64,000 bases of DNA from Ficedula albicollis (Eukaryota > Chordata > Aves > Passeriformes > Muscicapidae). Made by a program: the position numbers and the translations under genes. How positions within the stretch are numbered: the stretch's first letter is position 1; each line of letters begins with the position of its first letter. The stretch lies in the NCBI RefSeq assembly GCF_000247815.1, contig NC_021683.1, positions 5,287,521 through 5,351,520 of the forward strand, given 5' to 3'. Below the pieces are notes generated by a model. It had not been told where the DNA came from. It worked only from the letters and a program-made list of their open reading frames with translations, and searched no databases. Shown here piece by piece: positions 28,581 through 42,200 of the stretch.

Positions 28581-31500
28581 AGACACAATATTTTTCTTAG
28601 TAATCTGAAAGAGTATTCTGGGAGAAATACCATTCCCTGCTAGCCTTGTTCTTTACAGTCTTTATAGTGTTCACAGATTTTATAAGCTTTGGGTTTTAAT
28701 TTAGAATGAAGTTAAATTTTAAAATCTTGAAGTCCTGTGTAAATATTTTTTCTCCTTAGAGGTCTAATTTCTGGAGACCAGTCACAGTGAAAAGTTCTAT
28801 TGAAGAATACTGGTTTTATGCAAGAGTATAATGGGCCTGATACTTGTTCTCTTTCACCACTATTATTTTATTGAGTTAATAAGGGTACCTTTAATTTACA
28901 GGGGAAAAGAAGGAGACAGCTATTATCTCTTAAGAGGATGAAATTACAAAGACATCAGTAGGCACAAGAAATGTATATTTCCTCCAAAAGATATATGTTT
29001 TCTGAGATGTTTCAATTAGCTCACATCTGTGTCCTCCGTAAGAACTAGGAAAATTGTACGTGCATTTAATGTTCTGAGTTGGCCTGAAAAAACCAGAATA
29101 AGTGCTAATTATGTTAATGGCTGAGGGCTAAAATCTTCACTTGAGTGTGTCTTCAGGGCTGGTTACAAAGGCTTAATATTGTAATATTTAATAAACACCC
29201 AGAAGTCAGACTTGCCAAGAGTGAGGCCTGAATATTTTTATTAATTGCATGGAGGTCAGATATACTGTTGGTCACTCACAACCAGGGTTCACTGGAATCA
29301 TGTTCTGAGATGGGGCAGGAGCCACAGCCTCATTCTTATTGCAGGTAACTCGGTGTCTGACCTCACAGGAGGGAGATTTTAGCAAATGCTTATGCCTTGT
29401 ACTTTGATAAATAAAGTGCAGTCGTGACTTCAGCTTTTTAATAATCTTCTGGGAGAGAAGAACATTTTTTTTACCTGATCCCGGTTAGTACAATCTGATC
29501 CTCTTGCTATTTCTCAAAGACATGTCCTACTCAGCTCTTCTTGCAGTTTTCAAGCCAAGTAAATATCTCTGTCTGTTTACAGATAATTATTCTGAAAGTT
29601 TGCCTTTAGAGCTGATGGGAATACGTTTTGTAAGAAAAATTTACAGAAAAATTTTCAGTCAAAAGATTTTGGTTTAGAATCTCAAGTTTTGAATTTGGAA
29701 ATGCTTCCAGGGTGTCTTATTTTTGCTATTGTCTTCTTAGAGTTATGTTTCAGTTTTTCTGTCATGGAAAGACTCAAGACTCAAACTACATGTCTGTTCT
29801 TGAACCTTAATACAGTTTAAAGCTCTCTGTGTATTTCTCTATGGTTTTTCCCTGTTTTAATGAATCAGCATTTTACCAAGAAAAGCCAACGCTTTATGGA
29901 AAACTTTTTTTAAACTCCATCCAGTTTATGGAAGGATAGAGGAAAGAAACCTTTTGCTTACATTTTAGATATTTTAATGTCACTTTTGACTCAGGTGGAT
30001 TAATTCTTTCCAAGTTAATTTGTGATTCTTAAGGTCAGTGCTTCTTGTAGCTTGTCAGATTAGACCATTGTAGTATTGCATCTCACGGTGAGCAGTGAAT
30101 TCCTCAATTCCTCTTTTCCCTGTTTTCTGTTAACCTGCATCTCCAATGGGGTTGTCCAGAGCCAGCCCAGCAGCTTCTCCCAAGCCATCTTGCTTGTTTC
30201 CTGCTGAGGGTCTTATAATGGCTTTTCACTGTTTGCCTGTTCCAGCAATTATTTCCTGGTTTCTAGCCAAACAGTGATTCACACAGCATATAAAGGTTTC
30301 ATTCCACTTCTTTTTTCAGTTTCCAACTTTCTGGTGTTTTCCTGCAATTTCAGTTCCAGAAGACATACTAACTTTTTTCTTCCCTTTTAACCTCCTACTT
30401 CATTCAATTTACCGACATTTGTCTACTCCACCTCTTCCTTTCATGCTGTTAGAACTGAGCTGTGCTGCAGAGTTCAGAGGCTGCAGCAGCTTGCATTTAA
30501 TTCTTCCTTGCTCTTGAAGATTTTTTCACATTCATCATGGAGTTTTAAGTTTCACATATTCTCTTCTGTATGGTAAAGACATTGCAGCAGAAGACAATCT
30601 TTTGATGCATGGTCTTAGCTGTGCAGAAGAACACAAAGAACAGCTCAGCTTTGCGAGATCTCTTTTATGAGGCCTCATGCCCAGCAATGAAGGCTGGAGC
30701 TGGTGATCATAAGGAACAATACTACACACTTTTTTTCCTTCTCTTCTTTGTTTTAAGAAGCAGGACTCCACTCACATGCAAATAGCAGCTGTTTGCAAGT
30801 GAAAAGCAATGGATAATGATGCTGTTCTGTTCAGGAAACAAAATTGTGTTCTAGAATTGATAATGAATCGCAGAAGATATCTTAATAAACACATCTGCTT
30901 TAGTGTAAGGCCAGAGCTTTTAAATGCATGACCTTGTTGTCAGACGTAACATGGACAAGTATCAAATCCCTGTGATTTCACAGGCATCAGGAGGGATTTC
31001 TTTCCCTCATTTCAGAGTTCTGGTACTGCAGGTGGCTTTCAGTGGGCCCCACTTCATCCCTGCCCAAGTAATTTCTGAGAGGAGGAAGAAACATCACTAA
31101 AAAGTGGGTCCAGATGAGTATTGCCTCTTCTGAGTGAGAGGATCTTAACTCTGGGTCTTCTTACCAGAGCACCCAGGATTGAGGGCTGTTCTGGCACTCC
31201 AGTGTTAATTTAAAAACTGACATCCCCTGGTGTTTCATCAGTGCCCGTGTGTGTCTCATCTCAGGTAGTGACTCACCTCTTTTCTCACCTTTCTGGTCAG
31301 ATTGCGTCACTGGATATGCTGGAACCAGCTACTGTGATATGTGGGCAGATCAATAACAGAAATCAGCCCCATTTTGCCTGCAGCAGGTGGATAGTCAGTA
31401 ACAAAACCTGTTGATTCTGTCCTGAAAGCAGGCTCAGACCTCGAGGGGCTTGATGTCATTCGTACCTTTGATGCATTTGCCATTCCTTCTTTATTTGCCG

Positions 31501-34500
31501 TAAATATTTTTACTTTCAGGTGAGTTAGAACTTAATGTGACAACTGCTGGAAAATGTTTTTTGGGGCCTTGGTAAGCAGAAGCAGTTTATCAACCAGAGC
31601 AGGTTCTAGTGGGGATTCAGTCCCTCACAGAATGGTGGCAAACCAAACATGGGCAAGGGTCCCTCCATTGCAGGAGCAATCCTTCTTTCCTGTGAAGGAT
31701 TCTTTCCCTTTCCTTTTGTGCACTGGACTGAAAATACAGTGCTTAACGAATTCTTAAACAATGCTTTTCTTTTAGCAAAGCTGACTTGCATATGATGAAA
31801 ACCACTGGAATTATTTCCTTCCAAGGGGGAAAGAAAACAACACATGGGTACAGCCTGTGAGTTTAGTGGCATTAATTATATGGTAGTGATATTTTGTGTG
31901 TGACAGAAGAATGAAGTTATGCTTTTATCAGTGGCATTGATATCACTATTCTTTTTCATGGGAGATACATGGGTGACAAAATGTTGCTGTTGCTTAAGCT
32001 ATTGTTATTTTATTATGCCACTGATTTTATTAATATACTGTTGTTATGCTAATGAGTTGCGAGTGTTTGTGTCTTGGAGGTTTGTTCACAAAATGTACCC
32101 TGAATGGAGAAAGTGCATGAAGTACAAAATTGTCACGCATGCACATCTGGATCATTAATGTGAGAAGTTGGTTTTATATTATATATGTAAAAAAAAAGAA
32201 AAAAGAAAAAGTATTTTGAAGTGCTTACTCAGCCAGTGAATTTTCATACTGAAATGTATCAGTAACAGAACCTCCTCATTTGCTCTTGCTTGTTATTTTA
32301 CAGTAAAGATGTTTATTTTCAGCTGTGTTACAAGTTAATAATGGAAACCAAGGGGTTGCTGAAAGACTTTCTGTTGATTTCAACAAAAAGTTCCTTAAAG
32401 TCTTTCTTAATTTTGTGTTGTAAAGAGTGAGACTTTGCAGGGGAGTTTCTATTGCCGCATCTCCTACAAAACACTGCCGTTCTGTGTTCTGGTAGAATTC
32501 TGCAGAGGGTCTTATTTGTAGCTGGAGACATGGGGATATGGCCTGCCCTGAGTAGTACATTGCAGACCCTTCTTGTTTTAGTTTCTTACTGCCTTTGGAA
32601 ACTGGTATACTGATCTCTGATGAACAGGACTATAAATCAGTAGTCACTTTCATCTTATTTTTATTTAAATGTTTATTGGAAATCTCGAATACGTATACAT
32701 ATTCAGCAGCAAACCCCTGTAATTTATACTGCCTGTGAGGGCATTCCTGGGTTATTATGCTGAAGATGACTGCCTTCTGTGATCACTGCAAAGCAGATTA
32801 TGTAAAATGCCTATGAGTTGGGCTTTATCTACTTACTTTACTCTTATTATCAATAATAATGAATGTATATGAATTTTTCCTTTACTTGAAGTAATGAATT
32901 CGTTCAAAATGTGAATCCTGAGTTCACTTTCTTAACTTCTTGCTGCTTGTCACAGTATCTTCCCAACTGTCATTTGAAACTCATAGGGTCAGTCCCCTTA
33001 TGATGCTCATGTATCAGTGAAGAGAATCCTATAAATTCCCTGCTCTTGAGGCAGGGATGGAACCAATTAAACAAAATTAATGACATGATTAAAGGGGCTG
33101 GAGAAGATTTTAAATACTGTTATCAAATACACAGCTTTCTGCATGGAAGGGAGCAAGCACAGAGGAAATACCACTTTGCTAATCTGCTGCATATTTTTTA
33201 GAAGTCTCACAGTCCAAGATAAGCCCAGTGAATTCCGACCAGCAGGCACACTTCTCTCAGTCTTTGAGATGTTCCTTGTGAAGTTGCCAGAAATGCAAAG
33301 CAAGGGTGGTAGAATAATGCTGTAACAGAAGATCAAACTCATTCTTTCTGCTACATTACTCTAATTTTTGTAATGCCCTCCCAGGAGCATAAAAGATCCT
33401 TGATGCATGGAGCAATGCTGGTATAAATTATTAGCTCTCTGCTCCAATTTGTTCATCCTGGATAGTCATAAAATGTGTTTGTTTCAAAGGAAAACCTCTG
33501 CTTTCCAATTAGATAACAGTAAACCATTTTCTGTTTGTTTGTTTTTATTTTTTCTAAGAGTATTCGAAGGCAGAAGCTAAGTTATTTTGACTTTTAAATT
33601 TATATTTTCAAGGATAGGGGTTTAGGATCCAGCTGTCTATATCATCATGAAATTATTGAGATTGTTTGTTTGTGGTAGTAAACCAGTTTGTAAAAGACTT
33701 GGAGCATAAGCTTTGTGATAGATATTTCCAAAACTATGGTGATAATATTTACTGTTAAGTCTGGGAATGTGTTGCAAATTAATGATGACTCAATTTTCCC
33801 CCTGAAATTCATTCATCAGAATGTCCAAATTATATTATACTGACTCCAGGCTTTTGCTTTAACAGGCTGTGCAAACCCCTGTGGAAAAACAAGAGGAAAT
33901 TTAATAGGAGCAAGTATAGTAGGATTCTACAAGAATTTAAAGTCCCACCAAAACTTTTAAGATTACCGCTGGAACTAAACAGTAAGTGATACCTCAGATA
34001 GACTTTTGCAGTAGCTTATAAAATTGGATAGCAGTGACACAGTTTCCTAGAAAATTATGTAGGATTTTTGAGGGAGAAAACTCTCAAAGAATCCGAAGAC
34101 TATGATTTTTTAATTTCCATAAGAATGTTTCCATGCAGGACTATTCAAGTCCAACCTATCATTAAGATATCAGATCTGTAATGGAAAAACCCCAGGTAGA
34201 GCAGAGTCTGCGTCAGTTATTTTTACATTCCAGGCATTGCCACCTCTTTTAGAATGGGACCACACCTTGTGGCCAGCTTGAAACGTAGAACTAATCTCGG
34301 GCTTCAGCTGAGCCCTCAGAAAAGAATTTGATGCTTATCATTTCTGCTTGAATTATTTCCCCATTTGTGGGGAGATTTCATTACTCAGCCCATCCTTTAC
34401 ATGGGATTGGGACAATTAATTTAGGAATTATTTGAGGAGTAAGAGGTTTTAAATAGAAAAAAGAGAAGGAGCTGCACTGTGAGAGAGGTACTTCCATAGA

Positions 34501-37500
34501 AAGGGTTGGCTGCAAGGAAAGGTGACAGAACATTCGTGTGGAGCAATGCAGGTGGCACCAGAGCATTGGAGTTTGGTTCTGAAGACCCAGCATTCCACTC
34601 CTCTATGGAATTTCTCCTCCTTCCTGTGCAGTGAACAGTCCCTTCTCCCTGGCTGAGCATGTGTTGTACACTGTGATAACCAGCAGTGCTGAAGACATGA
34701 GTAAGAAAGTGAAGCAAAAAATCTTTCTATTGCCTGGGATAAATCACCTGTCTGGGTGTGGAAAACTTCCTCTGACCTCAGTAAATGCAGCGAAAATCTC
34801 AGTTTTCAGTTAAATTTCATTACTGGGAATTTAGGGGTAATTTCTACAAAATTTAATAAATGAAAGGTAAGAAATTGCATCTTTCCTTATAGCACATGAA
34901 CTTGTATAGTTTATAGATGTATTTTCCAGTCATATTCCATACTGATGTAAAGGATAAGTGATTCATGAGCTGTGTCATGTTTTCAGGAGTACAACTTACC
35001 ATGGAACTCAGAGGGTGACTGATTCCAGTCCCTCTGCCCTGAGCAGTTCCTTGGCATGACATGCTGCTTGAACATTCACAGAAACAACAATGATACTCCT
35101 TCTAGACACATGAGAACTGATCCTCCCCCAGAGCAGCAAAGACTTAAAAATATTAAAAAATATGAAGGCAGAGAAGGTGCAAGGGAATCTTAGATATGAG
35201 ATCAGTGATGAGAAGGGAGAGAAGAACTCTATCCGTAAGAAATATATGTGTCCCTTGGAGCAAACTTCCTTCCCCAGCATAAGATCCAAATTTGGATATT
35301 GCCTTCGCTGCATAACCATCACACAAACTCACAAATTGCTGCCCTACCATTTTAACATTAGCACTGGGGGAAAAAATCTACAAAAGCCAATTTTCTTCTC
35401 CACTTCCACTGCCCTAGGAAGAATCCATTCAAATGCCAAGAAAACCAAAATGGCACAAAAATGAATGGCATAAGTCATACTAAAATAGACCAACATGTTT
35501 TGTCAGCTTCACCTGGGTAGGCTTAGGGGGCCAGCAATCCCTCTGCTAATATCATGTGGGTGTTCTGCTCTGAAACACCTTCATAATTATAAAAAAAAAA
35601 GCCATCACCATTGCCTGGGAAATGGGACACTCTCACTGATACAAGCCATTCACCCTAGTCGGCCTTGCAAGAGGGTATTTGCACATACAACCCGCTATGT
35701 TTGTCCAAAGGCTGGCACTACTCTTTGGCTTCATAACTGGAAGTTCTAACCAGCTGAAAATTCTCAAGGTGGAAAAGAGAAGTCCAAAGTTCCTTGCTTA
35801 TTAACACAGTTCCTGAACATTAACACAGATGAAATGGATCTATAAGGAAATTAAAGAGTTGGATCACACAAGACACTTTCCAAATGTGAAGTCATATTGA
35901 AGTTGGCTTGTAAAATCTTCCTCTCACTGTTTGTTGGGAATGGTTGTTGATGTGTTTTGGGGTCTGATTTCTGGTGTCGTTTGGTGTTACAGGAGTCATA
36001 AATACCATGGTTTTTTTAGCTTCACCATTGTCATCTGAGATGAATTTTGCCATCATGCTTTTAGATTGCAAGATAATTATGTTATGTTCTAGGACATGAA
36101 TTTTATTTCCCATTTAGTTCTACATCCATACTTTGAAAGGTCTTTGAACAACTGTTCCTGAACTTCTTTTTGTATATCCCTAATCACCTTTTCCTTTTTC
36201 ATTTCCTTGTTATGATTTTTGGACTTTTTCACTCTTTCCTGTGAACAGTTTGAATTCTGAGGAGGTGTTAAGAGTATTTTATGCTCATGTTATTTTTATA
36301 TTGGAGTACTTCAGTAGGGCTGTGGTTTTTTGGTTTTTAAATTACAGCCGTTTTCTACTGTTAATATTCAGACAAGATGGTTTGACCTATAAGTTTGACT
36401 TTTGTGATTGTTTCTGGAAACTTGTGAGCCATCTGTTAAGTACTTTAAAGGAAAGTAGATGTCCATAAAACTTATGGAGGCATCACTGATGTGTGCAAAT
36501 CTGTTTCTTCTGTATCTTAAAGTTCAGACGATTCAATATTCTGTATTTCATAAAAGAGAAGCTGCACCTGGATTAAAAATTTAACATGCAGCAAATTCAG
36601 CAAAAATTGATGAAGTCCATTATGAAAACAGAAGATGTTTTGATAAAATCACTGTGCTGCCAAATGGAATGTGACGGAGTTACCTTAGGAAAGGTCAGCC
36701 TTGGGTACTGCTAGTTTAAAGGGTGGCTCTTCCTTTGCAGGCTCTGGTATCAATAAAAGTCATTCTGGTGTGTTTTGCCTGATGTTTTTCTGCTTTGGAG
36801 GACGTTACACCGTAACCACGGTTTGCGCAGTAATTGCCCTCCTTGGGATAGTCCCAGTGTATGAAGCACATTGCTCACAAATAAGGGTTTTCACATGCTG
36901 AGAGGAAATTGGCAAATACTTTGAATACATAATAGGAGCTATACTGAGGTTTCCATTAACTACTCCAGTAGAAAAATGTTGCAGTGGTCAAGTATTTTAC
37001 TATTAAAGTGCTGACTAACAAGAAGGAATGTGATCCTGTTAGATATGACATCTATTAATATCTGATAAAAAAAAAAAGGGAGGTGCCTGCTCAGAACCAA
37101 GTGTAGGGGATGGCATTTGCCAAATGTATTGTTTTTAGTTTAATCCCCCTGTTTAAGTCAGTGGTAGAATACAGAGTATTTTAATGTTAGTAGAATGCTC
37201 CAAACATGGAATTCCTTTAAAAAATTTAGTAAGAAAAAATATTCACTCTCTCAAAATATGCAGCCAGTCTGAAATTACTTTTAATATTAGACTAACCTCA
37301 TGAGAAAAAATATGCAGCGTAAGAAAAGTAAGATCTTACATAGATAATCTATTAATTATAAAAGGTGAAAATAAATTTAAATTATTGAAAATATCACAAA
37401 CAGATTTTTGTAAATAAAACATTCAAGAAAAGTGGTGCAATACTCAAATTCTTACACATACTGAGGATAATATTATTGGTATTTCTAAAAACGTGGTAGA

Positions 37501-37576
37501 AAATAATATTTAATTGTGCATGACCTACTCTTTTATCTTGACTCTGCTGCAGTCCTGCTGCTTGGAACTGGAGAAT
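28581..37576. other. long AT-rich non-coding stretch, no gene seen
   Basis: 9 kb with no recognisable element. All frames are short (104 codons or fewer) and unrecognised. Some small A/T runs are present (32190-32206, 35591-35600, 37068-37077). It is compatible with deep intron or intergenic DNA. Confidence 0.5.
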
Positions 37577-37622
37577 TAACCTCAGTGGAGGAAGTAAAGT
37601 AACCTCAGTGGAGGAAGTAAAG
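37577..37622. repeat. tandem doublet, 23 bp unit x2
   Basis: The unit beginning TAACCTCAGTGGAGG occurs at 37577-37599 and again, identically, at 37600-37622. It is the shortest of the doublets. Confidence 0.95.
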
Positions 37623-38944
37623 AGACTCTTTCATACTTATTCTCCAGCAAAGCCCAAAAGCCTTCACATAAAAGCTGTGAGCTTTTATAAAATATGTAAA
37701 AATGAGTATCCTTGTTAACTGTTATCTGGCAAAATTCTTGGAATGGATGCTGACATCCTGGTGTGTGTGTTCCATTATACAAAGGACATGGGATTTGGCC
37801 ACAGCTGGCTGGAATAGAAATCCTTTGCTGTAGGAGCATTCCCTGCTGGGGCTGCAGAGCTGGACCTCAGCCCAGGAGCTCTGTCCTGACTAATATCTGC
37901 TCTGCCTCCTGCACCAAGTTGAGCTCTGATGAGGAGAGGATCTGTTTCTGACCAATAGTTTCCTTACTGTGTACTTACTCTCCAGTACAATTGGAAATCT
38001 ATTAAAAAGGAAAATGAGTTCAGAACAATATGTCTCCTCTGACCTTTTTCTTTGTCCAGTTGTAAGTATTGAATATCTTATCCGGAATTCTCATGTCAAG
38101 GTTAAAATAATTTCTTCTTGAGCTAGTCCACAATGATGAAGTAGAATTTTTCAGGAGATGGATTGCTCTGAGAGTGGAAGATTATTACGTACAATTCACT
38201 CTGTTAAACTGAGCAATAAGCATTGCTAAATTGAGCTTTCTCAGTGCTGGGTGGTCATTCCTCTAGGTCTATGGTGAAAAAAGAGGATTGGAACCAAGTT
38301 CCCTGCTTGGATCTGATCATCATACCAATCCCTGCCATCTGAGCTCCTAATTATGATTTACTAAAAACTTGGCATGGAGCCCAGATGTGCTAAGGAACCA
38401 GAATGGAGTGTCCCTGCTGGAATCAGTTCATGTGTCAGACCATGTAGCCATCGTGGATCCCAGGGTGTGTCCCTGCTGGGCTGTGTGACAGCAACACTTT
38501 AATCCCATCATCAGCATCCCTGGCCCTGCTGGGGACTGCAGGGAAGACCTGCACCAGCAGCCTCTGCTGGGACATGGGTGTCCTGCCTGGGTGCACTGCC
38601 ATGGCTGCCCTCCTGCCCCACAGCCTCACATCCCCAGTGCAGCTCAGGGCTGAGAGAGGATCCAGCTGTTTGTGGCTGAATTATGGGAGCAGGAATATTG
38701 ACCTCAAAGCATGCATAGCATCAGCAAGGAGGAATGAGACAAAGCCCCAAAGGTGAACTTTATATTCTGTACATGAAAATTGATGTTTAAAAGTGTTGTA
38801 ACAGAACTACTTCCTGCTGTTTGTATTAGTGATGGAGATGATTTTCTAAATATTTCACTTCAGCAGCTTTCTGGGAAAATGAGAGTGAATGCTAAATTGT
38901 GTTATACTATCTGGTAACAATATTGATGTTCAGTCAACTTTGAG
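37623..38944. other. non-coding stretch with a GC-richer patch
   Basis: 38390-38700 is clearly GC-richer than the flanks, with repeated 'ccctgctggg' motifs (around 38413, 38471 and 38526), but few CpGs and no recognised frame. It may be a decayed LTR or other retroelement, or simply local compositional variation. Nothing else stands out. Confidence 0.4.
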
Positions 38945-39245
38945 TCACAGAATTATGGGATAAGCTGAGTTGGAAGTTGGGACCCACAAAGATCGAGTCC
39001 AAATCAAAGTCCTGCACAGGGCAGCCCCAAGAATCCCACCATGTGCCTGAGAGTGTTGTGCAAGTCCCCTTAGCCACTCCTCACACACCTTCCACTCCAG
39101 ACCTTCACCATCCTCATGTCCCTCCTTTGGACACTCTAATGCCTTTGTATCTTTCTCATCTGTGGTTGCCAAAGCTGCACACAGGGCTCGAGGTGAGGCT
39201 GCACCAGAGCAGAGCAGGGCAATCACCTCTTGTTATTCTTCCTCC
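38945..39245 (-). mobile_element. CR1 LINE 3' region, minus strand, internally deleted
   Basis: The plus strand reads the complement of a CR1 3' end: 'cacagaattatgggata', 'gttggaagttgggaccc', 'aaagatcgagtccaa', 'cctgcacagggcagcccc', 'aatcccaccatgtgcctgag', 'agtgttgtgcaag'. It then jumps directly to more upstream CR1 sequence ('ccttcaccatcctcatg', 'cctcctttggacactct', 'ctgcacacagggctcgaggt', 'gaggctgcaccagagcagag'). The segment usually between these blocks is missing, so there is an internal deletion near 39068-39075. It is the best preserved CR1 here and therefore the youngest. Confidence 0.92.
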
Positions 39246-42200
39246 CAGTAAAATGAAGCAATGCCGTGTTTTTGGAGAATGTTTTGGTTTGTAGTTTCTT
39301 GTAAACAGCAAGGTTGGATGGTATTCAAAATATTCCTCAGTCAGACACCTAGCAGCTCACAGAACTAAAGAGTCATTGTCCCAATTAGCTACTGGTGTGA
39401 TGATGTTCACTTAAGCTTTCTGGAGCTTATTTTAGGGACAGCAGCATTAATGTGAATCTTCCGACCTGTGTCACGCTATCAGTTTCTCCAGTTAAACAGC
39501 ATGCTTTATAATTTCAGACTGCATTAGTAACATGTATTTGGAGAGGGAAGAACACAAAGCTTACTGTAATATCCTTTATGAGAGAGGAATATCAGAGTTC
39601 CTTTTGGCCTAGTGTCAACAGAAGGAGATTACTCCGTCTGAAGGAGTGGCTGCTCACTGATCTAAATATTAACCTACAAGACTTGGCAGCACAATGAGAG
39701 TGTTCAGCTGACTGATTCAGGACTGATATCTTGCACTGAACATATTGAGAATCATTGTGTATTTGAGGGAACTTACGGCATTTTGTCATGCTTTAACTTC
39801 ATCAACCTTTAAAATAATTTTACTTGCCAGAAAATGTCTTGATGGGCAAAGCTTGCTAAGATTTCTAAATGCCTGCATTCTTTTATGGTTGTAGATGGGT
39901 CCTGGAAGACTCTTCGAAGACTGGGCTCCTCAGATTTATGAATTTATTGAATAACTTCTGTATAATCATGCACTAAGTATCCAAAAGACGATGAAAAATA
40001 AGGTTAGAGGTATTTTATTTTTCAACCACAGGGCCGGTTCTGCCCTTTATATGAAATGAAGGTGACTTCTGTGCAGCTGCAGTGGAATTTGACCTTCAAG
40101 TAGTGTTTTCCCAGAAATGATCAGGCCCCTTCTTTTGTTTTCAATACAGTCATATAAAATTATCACCTTAATTAAAAGGAAAACTCTGAGCACTCAGCCT
40201 TCTGCCTAATTTCAGAACCCTCTTGTTCCTTGCTTTGTTGAATGAAGATACTGTGTTACTTTCATACTGCAATATCCTCTGAGTTTAGTAACCCCTCGTG
40301 TTCCTTCAGACTGGACTTACACAGCACAGTCAGAATTAGGGCTCACTCATCAGACAACATGGATTTTATAAGTTCATTTCTCTCCTCAGGTATGATTACA
40401 TACTTCAATCTTAATAAAAACTTCGATCTGTAGAAAGTGTTTCAACTGTAATCTGTAACTGTACAAAAAGCAACATTTAACATCACTGTGAAAGTTCCTG
40501 GATGCAATAAGTCAGGAGCAAGTAGTCTTGGGAAAGGCTGGTGATGCTTACAAAAAAAGATCCCCAAACTTCACAGTACTGCTTTTATCAATAATTACCA
40601 GGTTTTTTTGTAGAAAATTCATTTAATGAGACCTTCCTCTCTGTTGCCCTGTGAGATTAAAATATGGTAAATGGAGAAGTTAAAAGATTATCTAGCAGGA
40701 GTAGACTAAATTTTTGAAGCATAGCCAATAAAAAATAGAAGGAGGATTGTATTGACAATATTAACAAAGGCATTTTGGGCACTGGCTCCTAGATAAGCTA
40801 CAACTAAATATTTCAGTTTCAGCATGACAAATTTAAAGAGTTTTCTGCATTCTTAAGTGCAGGTTTTGATATTAATTTTCAGAGCCATCCACCTCTTTTA
40901 CAACATGCTATCTTCCTCCTACACAGTTTAGTTGTTTCACAATTGTATTGCGCAGCAGACAAATTTCCTGTAAGTTTACAAATAATGCTGGTCTTTGGTG
41001 CTTTCAGAAAGCAGCCTTGAAGCCTGAACTTTTAGCCCCTCTGACCATTTCATTTTTTGTGGATGAAAATTTGTGGTGAAAGTTTGTGGACTTTTCCCTC
41101 ATTTGTCAATGAGATCATCAAGTAAATTGTGTCAAAAACCCAGCAACCCTAGAACACATTTAATTGCATTTCTCAAAACCTATTAGTTGGCAAAATCTGC
41201 ATTTGGAGCTTTGAATAGATGAAGATTAAAGTAATGCAGAATGATCGTTGCACTCTCCTACTAACTTTTTTTTCCTTTTGAGCATTTTTTGTGTTAGAAA
41301 TGTCAACACTTGAAGTCAGATGTGGCTGTGGCTCCCTCTCTGAGCAGGTGCCAGGTTCAGAAGAGCCTGTCCCAGGGGCAGCCTCCCCTCCCCGGCTCTC
41401 CGGGGCCGCTGCTCCCGCCTGACCCAGCCGCCTAAAATTAGACCCTGATGTCAACCCTGGAGTTAAGCCCTAACTACTCAACTTTCATAAAACTGCTTTT
41501 GTCATTGCTTGATGCCTGCTGGTCCACTGAGCAAGCAGGTATCAGGGCTAATCCTAAAAATGCCTGCTTATTTTTACAGTGACCTTTCGAAACAACCTGG
41601 AAGTGCTGTCATTGGGATCAAACCAGAGCTGTTGGTAGTTCATTAGGCTCATGTCACTCTGCATTTGCCTCCAAAACATTTCATCAAGTATTCCAAGTAC
41701 TCGTTTAACGTAATTAATTTAACCGAAGACAACCTTCTAAAGTCATCATATGTTTTGGCTTAAAAAAAACAAAAGGAAATGTTTAGCTGTTTTAGCTATT
41801 TTGATTTTTTAAGGCTTGAGATGACAAGGTCTGTCTTCATCAGAATGGAAAAATCGCTGTTTAGTTGTCACTTAAACTTTACCCTTTAAACTTTAAATAT
41901 CCCAGTATTACTTTTTCTGATGCTACTTCTTTTCAAATTACTTTTGTGGTAGTTGCAATGCATGTAAGAAAAACATGTATTATTTACAGAAATAACTTAA
42001 AACTAATATTATTCTGAAAAAAACCCAAACAAGCTACGCTGTACTTGAAAGCAGTTTGATAATTAAACAGAACAATTTAAAAACTAAAAAAAAAAAAAAA
42101 AAGCACAAAGCAATTTGGAAAGGAAGTAATTTGTATAACTAGCAAATATTTAAAAAGAACAGGACTATTTCCTGCAGCGTAGGATCCTTTGCAGAGTGTT

